From Ilex aquifolium (taxonomy: Eukaryota > Streptophyta > Magnoliopsida > Aquifoliales > Aquifoliaceae), in assembly GCA_951799425.1 (NCBI GenBank), contig OX637405.1:23883371-23947370 (forward strand): a stretch of 64,000 nucleotides of DNA. Direction: 5' to 3'. This document shows positions 10,601-22,150 of the stretch, piece by piece. Made by a program: the position numbers and the translations under genes. The stretch's first letter is position 1. Every line of letters starts with the position of its first letter. The notes beneath the pieces were generated by a model. It saw only the letters and a list, made by a program, of their open reading frames with translations. It was not told where the DNA came from and ran no database searches.

Positions 10601-13087
10601 AAAGCTCCTCCTCTTCTGTTTGATGGGTTTGCAAGTTGGGTTCACGCATAGCTTGTGGGTAATAACCGAAGGGTCAATTCCCTCCATGTCTTCTTGCTTC
10701 CAAGCAAACACTCCTATATTCTCTTTTAGGAACTGGATGAGGAGTTCTTTGAGCTCAGCGTTCAGTTTGGAACCCACATAAACGTGGTGTTCTGGCTTCT
10801 CATCAAGCTGGACTGGTTCCAGCTCTTCCGATGGCATTGGTCTTGTCTCCATTTCATCTCTCATGTCGAGCTCATCCAGTTGGATGTTCTCAACCTCCTT
10901 CCTTTTTATAGAAGCCATGTAGCATTCCCGTGCTACGCGCTGGTCTCCTCGGACCACTCCGATTCCATTTTCTGTAGGGAACTTCACGACTAAGTGATAG
11001 GCAGATGGGATTGCCTTCATAGAATTTAGGGATGGCCTTCCAAGCAAGATGTTGTACGCAGATGGTGCATCGACTACTAGGAATTTGACAGTGGTTGTGG
11101 CTTGACAAGGTGGGTCCCCTAGGGTGAGCACGAGTTGGATTGAACCTAGGGGGAGCACTCTTTCCCCGGAGAATCCCAGCAAGTGAGTGCTCACTGGCTC
11201 AAGTTTCTCCCTTCCTATGTCCATCTTGTCAAACGCCGGTGCAAAAATAATATCCGCCGAGCTCCCGTTATCAATTAGAACCCGATGAACGGTTCTATTT
11301 GCCACCACTGCTCGTACCACCAATGGATCATCATGGGGGTATTGGCACCCTTCTAAATCAGCATCTGAAAAAGTGATAGCTGTATCCAAACGTGGTGCTT
11401 TGGATACAGCATGCACCTCGAGAGCTTCTTCGGCTCTGATCCGTCGAAGGTGCGCCTTCCGAGCTGAGCTAGACTCTCCACCGCCCGCAAACCCTCCAGA
11501 TATCACTCTGATTTCCCCTAGAGGCTGCTGGTGTGGTGCAGGTGCCTGCTGCCGGGGTGGTGGAGGTGGAAGAGCTCGGTTCTGGTTGTCATTGGCTATA
11601 AAACGACGCAGCTGACCTCGCTGGATCAAGAACTCGATTTCCTTCTTTAATTGAATGCAGTCATCAGTGTGGTGTCCATGATCCCTGTGATAATCACAGT
11701 ACTTCGTGGGGTCTCTCTTTGCCGGGTCTACCTTCATCCTAGGTGGCCATTTTAAGAATTTCTCGTTCTGGACCTCATACAGTACTTGTGACACAGCAGC
11801 GGTGAGTGGGGTAAACCGCTGAGGCCCATACCTGGGTTGTAGTTCAGGCTGCATGGGACCCAGCCGATCTCTGACATTTCCTCTCCTCTTTGGCGAGCGG
11901 TCTCTGTCCCTCCTTGGGGACCTCTCTCGTCCTTTTTCCTTCCTAGGGCTTCTGTCCCTTCTCTTCTCTTCTTTTTCCTTTTCCTTTCGTGAAGACGTAC
12001 TGACCACCTTAGAAAGGAGTGCCTCTTCACCATTTATATATTTCTCTGCCTTGGCTAACACCTCAGCCATACTTGCCTGAGGGTTTTTTGATATGGAGAA
12101 CATCAAATCCTTTGATTGCACTCCCAATCCTGCAATGAAAGCAGTTATGGCGAATTTTTCGTCCGGGACATCTACTTTCAATGTCTCCGAGTTGAATCTT
12201 TGGACATAAGTCCTCAGGTTCTCCTGGGGACCCTGCTTCACATTCAGCAGGTGGTAGCTCGGCTTTCTGTGTATCCGGGCTCCTATAAAGTGAGAGACAA
12301 AAGCAATGGAGAGCTCTTTAAAGGATGAGATCGAGGCTGGTGGAAGCCTATGAAACCAGTTTAGGGCGGAGCCTTTCAGCGTGATGGCAAAAGCTCTGTA
12401 GCGTACAGGATCCTGGTATCCATGTAGCTCCATCTGGTTCTTGTAAGTGTTGAGATGATCTACCGGATCTTTCGATCCGTCAAAGACCTCCATTTGAGGC
12501 ATCCTGAACTTTGGTGGGAGAGGGAAGTGTAGCACCCCCGTGGTGAATGGGGATTCGGTTTGCTGAACCAAAACATCCATTGTAACCGGAGCCTTACTCT
12601 TTACGGCCTCCTTCATATGGCTGAGCTCTTGTTGGAAGTCTTTGAAGCGTTGCTGCCAGTGCTGCTCTCTCCTATCTTGTGGATAAGGGAAAAAATCATC
12701 CCTCTCACCCCCGTCGTTCCGACTTTGCACTTCGTCGTTATGGCCATTCCCAGGGGGTACATAGGGGATATGGCCCCTAGCCTGGCTGCCTTCTCCCCCC
12801 TTGCTGACCTCTCTAAGGGGATCCCAGTATCGGCGTTCCCTATGAGGGGGATTATTCTGGCCTTCTTGGGCCGGTGGTGCCTCTCGTGGGCGTTGTACGA
12901 GCTTTGACAGCTCTTCATTTTCCTTCAGCAAGCGTTGGTTGACGAGACGAAGGGCCTCCAACTCGTTATTGATGGGGGAATTCGCCTCCTGGATGTTCCC
13001 GGGTTGTCTGCCGTTGGTAGCTTCCGGCTGATCTTGCATTCGGGGTAGGTTTGTTTGACTTCTGCTCATATTTCGAGTTATTACCAT
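7616..13087 (-). mobile_element. gag-pol coding region of the young Tat element
   Basis: Parts in order on the minus strand, positions approximate. Gag core 12040-12540 (MPQMEVFDGSKDPVDHL and following). A Cys/His knuckle-like CDYHRDHGHHTDDC near 11660-11700. Protease with VLIDNGSSADIIF near 11270. Reverse transcriptase about 9990-10570 (FPLPRIDLIVD, MPFGLKNAGATYQRL, YIDDML). First RNase H about 9370-9770. Second, archaeal-type RNase H about 8950-9340 (CSDSQLVVKQIE, SRADALARLA). Integrase about 7690-8850, with an HHCC zinc region (HEGICGNHIGARAL, CKTCQEH) and a DDE core (WGLDILGPLP, FVSDNGKQF, NGQAEV). This gives the protein set of a Tat-lineage Ty3/gypsy element. The frame is broken about twice, while the rest is well preserved, as expected from the young LTRs. 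Confidence 0.93.
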
Positions 13088-13130
13088 CAGTCACTGAGGA
13101 ATCAGCTTACTTGTAACAGGAACAGTCGTT

Positions 13131-13149
13131 CCCACAGACGGCGCCAAAC
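13131..13149 (-). other. Primer binding site of the Tat element
   Basis: Read on the minus strand directly after the LTR this is GTTTGGCGCCGTCTGTGGG. A TGGCGCC start is typical of Tat/Athila primer sites. I do not assign the tRNA. The same site, diverged, is found in the two older Tat copies at 22151-22170 and 44520-44537. Confidence 0.85.
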
Positions 13150-13834
13150 TGATGGTGTAAACCTTTGGGAATGAGCTATGGAACTAGATTATTTGGTATG
13201 AGCGATCTGTGTAGGGCTTGGTATGATATCTGAGCTACAAGGCTCGTGAATTGGTGGATGAATGCTCTAATTAATCGATGTGTAGTGTGTGAAATGCAGT
13301 AGAAGTATAGTGGTTCACCGGCTCATGAGCTCGGCTAGTCCACTCTCTAATGGAGGCTCTTGCTCCCTCCTCTTTATTGATGAATTGACTGTGTTACAGC
13401 AGAATACTAAGGGTATTAGGGTTTCTCCTTTTTTTCCTATGGGGGTTGCCCCTCCCTTTTATGGCCTCATCCTTACCTCTAATACGGAATTACTTCCTAT
13501 ATTGAAGGGATCGTCCCCTATCTTCATCCATAATTCCGGAGTTACCTAAACTCCTTATGGCTGGCTTCGAATGGAGAGATCTTTGCCTTCTTTTGTGGGA
13601 TTCTCCTTAGTTTTAGGAGGGGATCGTGGTTGAATACGGGTTTCATGCCTTGGATTGGTTCTACTTTCTTTATAATGATATCTGTTGCCACCCTGCTGTC
13701 CCTTCATCGTTTCTTAACTTGTGTCCTCAGCTGGGAGCTCTTAGCGCTGACTGGATGAGCTCTGCTTATTTTGTCTGAGCTCCCGACCTGAGCTTATTTC
13801 CTGAGCTTGTGTCTGTTTATTTTAGGCATCATCA
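13150..13834 (-). repeat. LTR of the Tat element (its 5' LTR)
   Basis: 685 bp, differing from 204-888 at three positions. A TATA-like TTATAAAG lies on the minus strand near 13671-13680, which puts the likely transcript start about 130 bases further along, with the rest of the LTR as R and U5. The target duplicate ATTCC follows at 13835-13839. Confidence 0.95.
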
Positions 13835-13839
13835 ATTCC

Positions 13840-15180
13840 GTTTTCTTATAATCTTCAACCATGCGTTGTTTATAAGGAATTTCAGAATATACAAGTTAGT
13901 ACTTAAATTTATTCCCAAAACTTAATTCTCCAGCCTAAACAAAGTTTTACTTCTCTTTCTCGACACCTTCAATCCCTAACGAGGTTAATTACCTTTGACC
14001 TCTGCATTCGATTGATTAATAGCAATAGCATTTTTTTATGAACAAAACTTTAAAAACTAAACAAGTATTTTGCGATTGAGAAAACAAATAAACGGTTTCC
14101 AAATATATTTTCAGTTTTGATGGTTATTGAATATTCTCAAGAGGGACTCATTTACCATTTCTGCCGAAGTCCTCTACTTGCTGCCCTGGTGTCCACAATC
14201 AACCAATGGACTTGTATTGAATATAAGAGTCACAAAATTTATTGAATAGTGGGGAAAACACCAAAAGCAGTACACGTAAATACACGCCCACTACCATAAA
14301 TGCATACGTGGATACCTGTTTTCCAAAAGAGTGAAGAATAACACAAGACGATGGAGATGCAAACATAAAAGCTCAAGAGTCGAGAACCGCACAAAGCCGT
14401 CCAGACTGTTCAAAAGTTACCGTTAGTTTGCATTTTACTTCTTTACCTTCGAGCAATGCGCACATCAAATTTGCTTATAAAAAATGTGCACTAAATTATT
14501 ATAAGTCGTTAGATTAGTGGGACTCATTATCATCCAACAGTTGATAATAATTTGGTGCATATTTTTAATCATTTAAAAAGACAGTTTTGACCTAAAAACA
14601 ATAAAATGCATGAGAGTATATTTTTGGACAATTTTTCCTATCCAAATCCAACTTGAGCCAAAGTGTTGTGAATCCATCTCCAAGGAAAAGGATACACCTT
14701 CAAGGTCATTCAAGAGGTCCTTCAAAATCTTCAAACAAGTCGTCACATGGAATGGTGCGAGGATACACCAAAGCCATAATTAAATCGAAGATCGAGACAC
14801 ATCCCAATCTGGCCATCGTCTTCACCAAATCAAAAAATTGTACACATGGAAACACGCCAAAGAGAGTCAACATTACATCTTATAACCACTAGTCAAAGAA
14901 TCAACGATTATAGTTTGACCATTTTTTGTGTAGTTCGACACACAAATTTTCCCTTTGAAAAAGAGCGGTGAAAATAAAATCTGTCGGATAATAAGATAGG
15001 TCTTAGATCAATGTTTTTAAATTGATTTTGGATCAAACAAAATGCAATTCATATATGACCTGTTGGCCGTAACAAAAATGGTTACTTGTCGGTTCATCTG
15101 GTCGTTTAAGGTCTACACTTGATAAAAACTACCCAAAGATACCTAAAGTTGTGATGGATGATTAGAAATGAAACTAGGAA
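13840..15180. other. AT-rich spacer
   Basis: No gene supported. The open frame at 14653-14892 has no recognisable domain and no splice context. The segment contains the small hairpin relic listed separately at 14479-14566. Confidence 0.5.
14479..14566. repeat. Small hairpin, MITE-like
   Basis: Arms AAAATGTGCACTAAATTATTAT and its near-reverse complement ending in GGTGCATATTTT flank a loop of about 40 bases. It looks like a short foldback DNA-transposon relic. No clear target duplication was found. Confidence 0.45.
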
Positions 15181-15542
15181 ACCTAGTAACTGTCTTGAAT
15201 TCCATCACTGCTTTTGACCAAATACACCACACCAGCTTTTATTTTGACACAAACTCACAATATTGAAACTCTGCCCACAGAGCACAGCTTAGTCTTATTA
15301 CAAGATATAATAATGCATTGTCTATATGAGTTATTTGAAATAGAACATAAACAAAGAGTATCAAAGGTAGACTTGAGGCTTCAAGCTTCAGACCAATCTC
15401 CAAAATGCTGACTCCCACGGACTTGGCTGATAGCAACAAAGAGATTTAAACAATTTACCGCGGTAGTTGTAGTTGCCGAATAAAAGAAAAAAGAAACACA
15501 CAGACATAGTGGAAGCAACTATCTTTGGCCGCGTTGAATCTA

Positions 15543-15745
15543 GATGCTCTCTATTATTTTTTTCACACAATTTCACTCAATGGTAGATCATCCGCCGTGT
15601 GTATTCACATCGGACCTATAATTTATATTTGGACCTATTATTTATAAGGGTGAGGAGTCCAAATATAAATAATAGGTCTTACGTGAATACATGATGGATG
15701 ATTTACTATTGGGTTAAATTGTGGCAAAAAATAATGGAGAGGATC
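15543..15745. mobile_element. Foldback MITE, about 203 bp
   Basis: An almost complete palindrome with two arms of about 90 bases. The left arm runs CTCTCTATTATTTTTTTCAC... CCGTGTGTATTCAC, and the right arm mirrors it (GTGAATACATGATGG... ATAATGGAGAG). A central ATTATTTATA / TATAAATAAT pair meets at the loop. There is no transposase. Target duplications are not clear, so the superfamily is left open. Confidence 0.65.
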
Positions 15746-15916
15746 TCAATCTGCCCTGCATCATAGAGACCACTCATATAGGTACGTGATGGATTGATCA
15801 TCAAAATGCACGCACTAGGAATTCTATCAACATAACATCAACTCTATCACTGCTTCACAAAATACACTCACTGCAGCACCATTGATTTTGATACAAACTC
15901 AGAGCATTTATATTCC

Positions 15917-16028
15917 GCCCCTAAAGCAGAGCTTAATGTCAATCGGTAGCTTCAGCCTCCTCACTTGAGCTCTCCCATTCTGCTCTCCACACCGGCCCCT
16001 AAAGCAGAGCTTAATGTCAATCGGTAGC
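15917..16028. repeat. 34-bp perfect direct repeat, two copies
   Basis: A 34-base unit starting GCCCCTAAAGCAGAGCTTAA occurs at 15917-15950 and again at 15995-16028, start to start 78 bases. A diverged relative of the preceding sequence (TCTATCACTGCTT... TTGA(C)ACAAACTCA) also occurs at 15181-15310, so this stretch has been duplicated more than once. Confidence 0.7.
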
Positions 16029-16992
16029 ACGAGACTATTGAATGATACATGACTAATGGACAATGAGATAGATTTACAGATGGGGAAAGGAATCTTCACA
16101 CCTATAATTAAACTTATAATTGAAAATCACAGTTCAAAACAAGATTAGGTAGCTGTCTACACTGCATTGAGCCTAGTTTGTAGATTTGCACACATTATTA
16201 GACATTTTTTTAGAAAAAAGAAAAAAAAAATGTAAGAGTGTTTTTCACATCAACAAGAAAGGTGTGTTTCGATAATGATTTAATTCGAAATTCTTAACTT
16301 AGTAGGTTTTAAAACTACTTTGCAGTGAAAAGCAAATATAAGAATTTTAACTTCTGATAAGGATTTTAACTTCAAGTAGGTACATCCTACTTGCATATCC
16401 GAGCATCAAGGTGACGATGTAAATTTGAAGAAATAATGGCCGAATTCAAGGATATACCAAAAAATATATTTTTTGAATTCAATCATTTTGCAAATACATA
16501 TGCTTACATATATCTTCAATTCAACTTAGTTGGGCATTTTTGCTTCATCATGCTTCCTTTACTAAACATTTTCTAAAGGCCCACTGCCAAGTGCAAAATC
16601 TAAACAATAATACCATTGACAAAATTTATCGATTCAATTCATTGATATTGTTAATCCAATGACATTAGTAAATTGAGTCTGACATGTTATCTTACTAAAT
16701 TGAGTCCAAATAGCATTATGAATTCGAGATCTACAACAATTGAAGCTACAGAATTTCATTACCAAGTTCTGGAAGAGCATGTGATATATTCGGCAGGGAG
16801 GGGATCTTTTACCAATTTCATTACCACCACAGAATTCTAATATTGTTCTAATCACTTATTATTTTTTATAAATTCAGATAAAGAAAAAAAAAAAAATATA
16901 ACTATTTTGAGTTCAAGGTTGGAAAAGTTTTTTGTATCATTTTGACTCAAATTTAAATTTAAGTCTATATTTTAGTCAAGGTTGGAGATGCT
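16029..16992. other. AT-rich spacer downstream of the NBS-LRR gene
   Basis: No gene supported; the open frame at 16634-16855 has no recognisable domain. Near 16905-16998 there are repeated CAAGGTTGG words and a GGTTGGAGATGCTCTA end, the look of a common plant MITE end, directly beyond the resistance gene's stop. Confidence 0.4.
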
Positions 16993-19900
16993 CTAACTAG
17001 AATGTCCAAGATAATTAGTTGCTAGTGTAGAAAATAGAAAATACAAAGGAATTAAGAAGCAGATGTCATCATGTGTCAGGAGTATTTTTGGAAAGATTAA
17101 CAAGATATAGTGGCATACCTCTGTTTCGTCTATGTATCTTATTGTGTTATTAAGGTCGTCCTTCCACACACCTGGATTGAATACTGAAACTACCTTCTCC
17201 AGGATTGGCGTGCTTAGGGGTCCCAGAGAGAAGGTCTTCATTTCAGGACAATTTGCGAGTGTGACTTCATGCAATGATGGCAATTCCAAAGCATGTTTCA
17301 CCGGAAAAAAACTCGTTAGTTTGAGTAGACTCCTTAGTGCCAAAGTTTCCAATTGAGGGAACATAATTTCATTCATCCTGCTCCCTTCTTCTGCTTCTTC
17401 TTCCTTTACAACAACTTCTTCCAACATTGGGCATTCTCTTATTATCAATTCTCGGAGGTGCAACAGACCCCTTGCCATGGACGGAGAGAATAAGTTTCTC
17501 AAATTGTGGCAATATACAATTGTCAATTCTTCAAGTTTACTGAATGAACCAGTGGGGACTTGGCTACACCATATCTCACTCACTTCCACCATTCCACAGA
17601 TAGTCAATTTCTTTAAGCTAGCAGACACGAACTGCGAAATTCATAACATCACGTTAACGTTGGACCCACATCAAAAATAGAAGAGACAAGAGTAAACTAC
17701 ACAAATGTCCCTTAAACTATGACCCTTGTGTCAATTAAGCCCTTAAACTAATTTACATGTCAATTGAGCTCCTAAACTCTAAAATTTTAGCAAATTAAAT
17801 ACTTGAAGGAATAAATTAGCAAAATTGAAAGATTGAGGACCAAAACTGACACCAATTGCATAATTTGGGGATTAAAAATATATTTTGTCCATAATTAAAC
17901 ATTAGCGAAATTGGAGTTGATGCAATGGACTTAAATGTATGATAAGTGCCTAGTAAGTAAAATTAGGAAGCTAGGTCCAGATTAAGACTCTGTCTCTCCC
18001 TTTATCAAATGGGAGTTCTTCTGGCTTTTTTTCATTAGAATCAATACAGACCCACCACCACATAACCAAAAAAATAAGAAGACAAAAAAATGAAAGAAAC
18101 AAAATGACTGATATGTTGAGAGTATATAGGCATGTATGTACCTTCTGGTCGAAAAAAGGTTGCAACCTTGTAGCAACATGGTAGCTTTTGGGGCAGAATT
18201 CCTTGATCATTGGCAGATCACAAAGTTCTAGTTCAGTCAAAAGAGGGAACTCAATGCCAACAATGTTTTCACAGAAACAAATGAGGCTTGGTAGATCGAA
18301 TAGATCTAACCTCTCTAGTTTGGGAAATATGATCTTATCAGTTACATTTTCATCTCCTCTTTCATTTGAAAAGACTTCTTGAATCTTCCCACAATAACGT
18401 ATCTCAAGTTCTTGGAGTTGCATCAAACTTCTAGCTGCTGATCGCGAAAAGAGATTTTCCAATTTTGCACAGGAGTTTATGAAAACGTGTTTGAGATTGC
18501 CAAGGGAAACATTTTGAGTGGGACCCTTCCACAAATGTATCAGTGAAGGTAACTGATTCAGCTCTACCACGTCTAGTTCCTTGAAGGACCCCGCAGGAAG
18601 TTGGCCGTGACAAACCTCTATTAAATTAGCCATATATCTAAGATTAAGTGAATTCAAGATTGGAAAAATACCAATGCTAGGTGAGCGCCAATCCGTTGTA
18701 TTCGCAAGATACTCCAGCGTACCACAATTTGTAATTTCCAGTTCCTTCAAGTGCCTAAAACCCTCCCGATCCAACTCATTCACTACACTCTTTGAACCAT
18801 CCAAATCCAAGTGTAGATGTTCAGAATTCTTTATTAGTAGAATAGTCCAGTCTGGTAAAGGAGTGATTGTTGGGAGGCTGACCTGCATAAATTTCTGGTA
18901 ATCATATGCTCCAACAACTGAAGTAGTACGACCAATACATATGGCGTATGTTGTTAGCTTTGACCAAAAGCCTAGGTTTGTTGGCACAAGCTCCAGTTCC
19001 GGTAAGCTAATTTCTAAATTAGTGAAATTGGACAAGGACACCAGCTCTTTGAGAATCGCATTACTGCATTCTTTGCCTTCTTCTTCAGCCTCCCATCTAA
19101 ATTTTTTCAAGCTTCCCATGTATAATTCTTCCAATCCGACTAACCCTGAGATGACACCTGGTGCAATTGTTGTGAGATAAAGACAGTCCCTCAGCTCTAG
19201 CAACCTCAGATTACGCAATCTTCCTATTTCTTTTGGTAACACATCGATAGAGGAACAAACAAGGCTGAGGATTTCTAGATTCACTATCCCTCCAATTAAA
19301 GTTATATCTTTAAGTGACTTGCAATTTTTTAGATGCAATGTCCGAAGGTTTTTCAGGAGTCCAAGTGATGATGGCATTGATAGTATCTCATTGTGCTGCA
19401 TATCAATATCTAAAACTTTGATGTTGCTCAGTTCCATTAAAAAACTGTCTAGTACCTTCAATGGACATTTGTTACATACCAACCGCAACAACTCAAGTCT
19501 TGGACACTTCCCAGGAAGCTCGGTAATCTCATATGTTATTATTGACATTGCAGTGTAATCTTCATGTGCCTCTCTGCTTCGCCACCTCTTCAGGTTGACA
19601 TCATGGCTTATCATAAAAACATGTTCACCCTTCGAAGCAATTGATATGGCCACATCACGAATAACATCATGCATTTTGACATGCTTTGTACTGTCACTAT
19701 CTAGCAATAGGAAACGATCTTTAAGTCTCTCAATCAATGTGCAAACCCTGTTTCTTGCTTGTTTGACTACTTGGATGCCTCCAAATATATCGAGACCCAT
19801 TCCATACCTAACCAGATCTTCTAATGGGATATCAAAATCTTCAGGAAATAAACAACAATGCAAAAAGAGAGGCTCGCCTTTTGGAGATTCTAAACGATTG

Positions 19901-21054
19901 TAACTCAGCTCTAGTGGTAGGTATAAATCTCTTTTCACTTCTGGGCTAGCGCTGGGGATAGATCTTTTCAATTGTACGAGTGCATCTTCCCACACAGGCT
20001 TGCTTTTATTTTCCAATGCTCTACCAACAGTAACAAGAGCAAGTGGCAAACATTTGCATTCATTTTCAACTAATTTTGCCACTGGAAACAAGTCAGGAGC
20101 TTCAACAGAATCACCTGCCATCTCTTTGAAAAGACTCCATGCTTCGTCTTTAGATAAGATTCCAATTGTGAAAACCTCAGCTTTCATCGTAGTGCAAACA
20201 TTTTGATTCCTTGAAGTCAATATAACTTTTGACCCATCATGACCTGTTCCAAAAGGGATTCCTAATTCCTCTAGATCAAGCCTTTCCCAAAGGTCATCTA
20301 AAATTATAAGGAATTTCTTTCCATTTAGTCTGTCATGTAGCCGATTTGCTCCAACGGACAAAGTGTCTTCTTCGAGTTTCAGACCTAATGATTGTGCAAT
20401 TGCGCATTGTAGTTGTTTTAGGTCTGGTGATTGAGTGACAACTACCATGACGACCTCATCAAAGAGTTTCTCTTTTTTGGCCTCATCAGAGAGTTTCTCT
20501 TTTTTGGCCCATTGCAGAATTTCTTTCGCCATTGTTGTCTTACCCACCCCTCCCATTCCACATATCCCTACCACATTGACGTTGCTATTCTTCACAGCTG
20601 CCATTATTCCTTGCTTAATTGATTTTCGGGATTCGAATTCTCGGGATTTGAATTCTGCCCCCACTGGAGGTTTACGGATTCCCACCCTACTGAAGTTTCC
20701 ATTTCCTGTGAGCGTAGTAAGAACTGGGATCTTCTTCTTCGCAGTACTGCTCCGCCAGTAACGAGACACCAGACAAAATGGAGACAAACACCGTTTGCTT
20801 TCTCTATCTTCATCTTCTAGAAATGTATCTGCAGTTGAACACCAGAGCCTAACATGAGGTAGGATAGTTTCTCCATTCTGTTCAGCGTCATCAATCTCTT
20901 GTTGCACAGTAAGTCTCCTAGCTTCTAGATTCCCAACTTCCTTTTCAAATTCCTGGATGTTGTTGTCATAGTTCTTCAGGGAAGAAAAGACCTCCTTGAT
21001 TGGAATAATCCCAAGGACTAGTTTAGCTACGTCCATTAGTTTAGCTACGTCCAT
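16993..21054 (-). CDS. CC-NBS-LRR disease resistance protein (RPS2/RPS5, At4g27190-like)
   Basis: An intracellular immune receptor that senses pathogen effectors and triggers cell death. Exon 1 is 21054-18142 (971 codons) and exon 2 starts at 17631. The intron, 17632-18141, has a good donor (AAG|GTACAT) and acceptor (TCGCAG|TTC), phase 0 on both sides. Domains: coiled coil, residues about 20-140. P-loop GMGGVGKTT at 166-174. Kinase-2 KKFLIILDDLW at 246-256. RNBS-B GSKVILTSR at 274-282. A GLPL-type motif reading CLPLAL near 335. RNBS-D CCLFPEDF at 400-407. MHD at 461-463. Leucine-rich repeats follow to the end. The frame is open throughout, so it looks functional. The start is the first ATG after an in-frame stop. 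A second ATG six codons later lies in an 18-bp duplication. The 3' end is less sure: a possible donor at 17118 (GAG|GTATGC) could lead to a short last exon I cannot place; otherwise it reads to the stop at 16993. Confidence 0.9.
17690..17905. repeat. Repeat-like insertion inside the NBS-LRR intron
   Basis: The intron centre is made of phrases such as CCTTAAACTATGACCCTTG and AAGCCCTTAAACTAATTTA, which recur in many plant transposon ends. I see no terminal duplication, so the family is not named. Confidence 0.3.
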
Positions 21055-21066
21055 TAGTTTAGCAAC
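21019..21066 (-). repeat. 18-bp tandem repeat spanning the NBS-LRR start codon
   Basis: The minus strand repeats GTAGCTAAACTAATGGAC, about 2.7 copies counting a diverged upstream one. In frame it encodes VAKLMD repeats and supplies two possible ATG starts, 21054 and 21036. Confidence 0.85.
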
Positions 21067-21563
21067 ACCAATATCACTTGGACCTTTTCAATAAAAAAAG
21101 GAGGATGTCAATTGCATCAATTAACGACGGTGCATTTTTCAACAAAAGAGGAATAAATCAAATGCCAACAAGCCTTAATCACCCCCGAATCCCCTTTGTT
21201 CTACTATTCAAATTAAAATTTAGTGACTAGATGTAGGAGAGTGCCCCCCACACTGATATTTTTAGTACAGTATCATGTCAAATTGTTCGTTCTATAGAGT
21301 GTATTCAATCACTTTACACATGATATGTTGTATAGTCTAATAAATTCTCAATAAAATTGAAAACATTAATTTTGACTTGTGGATATTAATAATATTTCTT
21401 TCAATAGAAATAAATCAAATACATGTTCTTTTGCAACTTTCTACAAAAAAAAAAAAAAAATTTATGTAACCATGCCATCATTCGCCTGTCACTACTAATG
21501 TGGGAAAAAATCAACTATACCATTGAGAAAGATCTGATTAAAGCAACTTATTTAAAAAGTTAC
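21055..21563. promoter_or_regulatory. Upstream region of the NBS-LRR gene
   Basis: AT-rich spacer between the resistance gene and an old Tat LTR, with an A-run near 21446-21461. It must contain the gene's promoter, but I cannot pick a convincing TATA box or transcript start. No other gene is seen. Confidence 0.3.
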
Positions 21564-22150
21564 TGTTGGGAAGCTTGAACGCTAATCCTAGTAATTAGCC
21601 CTGCCCCAGCTAATTGACTCTTGGATAAAGACAAGAGGATAAACTTATCCATCATTCAAAAATCAAAAGATTTCCCAGTTGAATCACCAATCTCCATTTA
21701 AAAGGAAAGAGGTTAAGACACCTCACCGTAGAGGAGTTTCAACCTCCTAAACAACTAGGGATGGAGTATTTCCCGCCTCATAGGATGAGCAGGAAGATCA
21801 GACTCCTCAAATAGAAGGAGTTTGACTTCTCAAATAGCAAATAGAGTCCACTCTCCTAAGGAACGAATTCCCAAACTATAAAATGGAGCTCGGGGGAATC
21901 ATCAAAGGTACACAACTCCACTCCTAAATATCCCTCTCCAACTTTAATTAGATTTCTAACTTAAGCATCGGAGGTCAACCCCTAGAGCCCCCTTCCCTCC
22001 AATCTTTGACTTTTTTTTAAGGGTTACCAGCCATTCGAAAAGCTAACTTGGATCATCAGAGAGCTGGGATGGACCTTCAGAAAGTTGACTAGGAGGCCAA
22101 TAGAGTTTAACCTAACTTATGTGGAGGTTGGGAAAAATTTTGTACCAACA
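21564..22150 (+). repeat. 5' LTR of the old Tat (+) element
   Basis: 587 bp with inverted ends TGTTGG/CCAACA, placed by the primer site that follows directly. No partner LTR survives in the window. Confidence 0.75.

Larger units (their letters stand above)
204..13834 (-). mobile_element. Young Tat-lineage Ty3/gypsy LTR retrotransposon with antisense genes
   Basis: A full-length element of 13,631 bp, transcribed on the minus strand. Seen directly: two 685-bp LTRs (204-888 and 13150-13834) that start TGATG and end CATCA on both strands, a perfect 5-bp target duplication ATTCC, a primer site next to the right LTR, a polypurine tract next to the left LTR, and between them gag, protease, RT, RNase H, a second RNase H and integrase in that order. 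The second RNase H before integrase is a hallmark of the Tat lineage. About 3 LTR differences suggest insertion within the last few hundred thousand years at common plant rates. The ends look whole. The polyprotein is broken, with about two breaks. An unusually long stretch between integrase and the 3' LTR carries two coding units on the opposite strand and several tandem repeats. Confidence 0.95.

Noticed and set aside
14653-14892. 79-residue + strand frame
   Set aside because: No recognisable domain, splice context or homologue known to me.
17971-18141. Extension of NBS-LRR exon 1 with a hydrophobic segment
   Set aside because: Intron read-through; the donor at 18141 and acceptor at 17632 join two LRR exons in phase.
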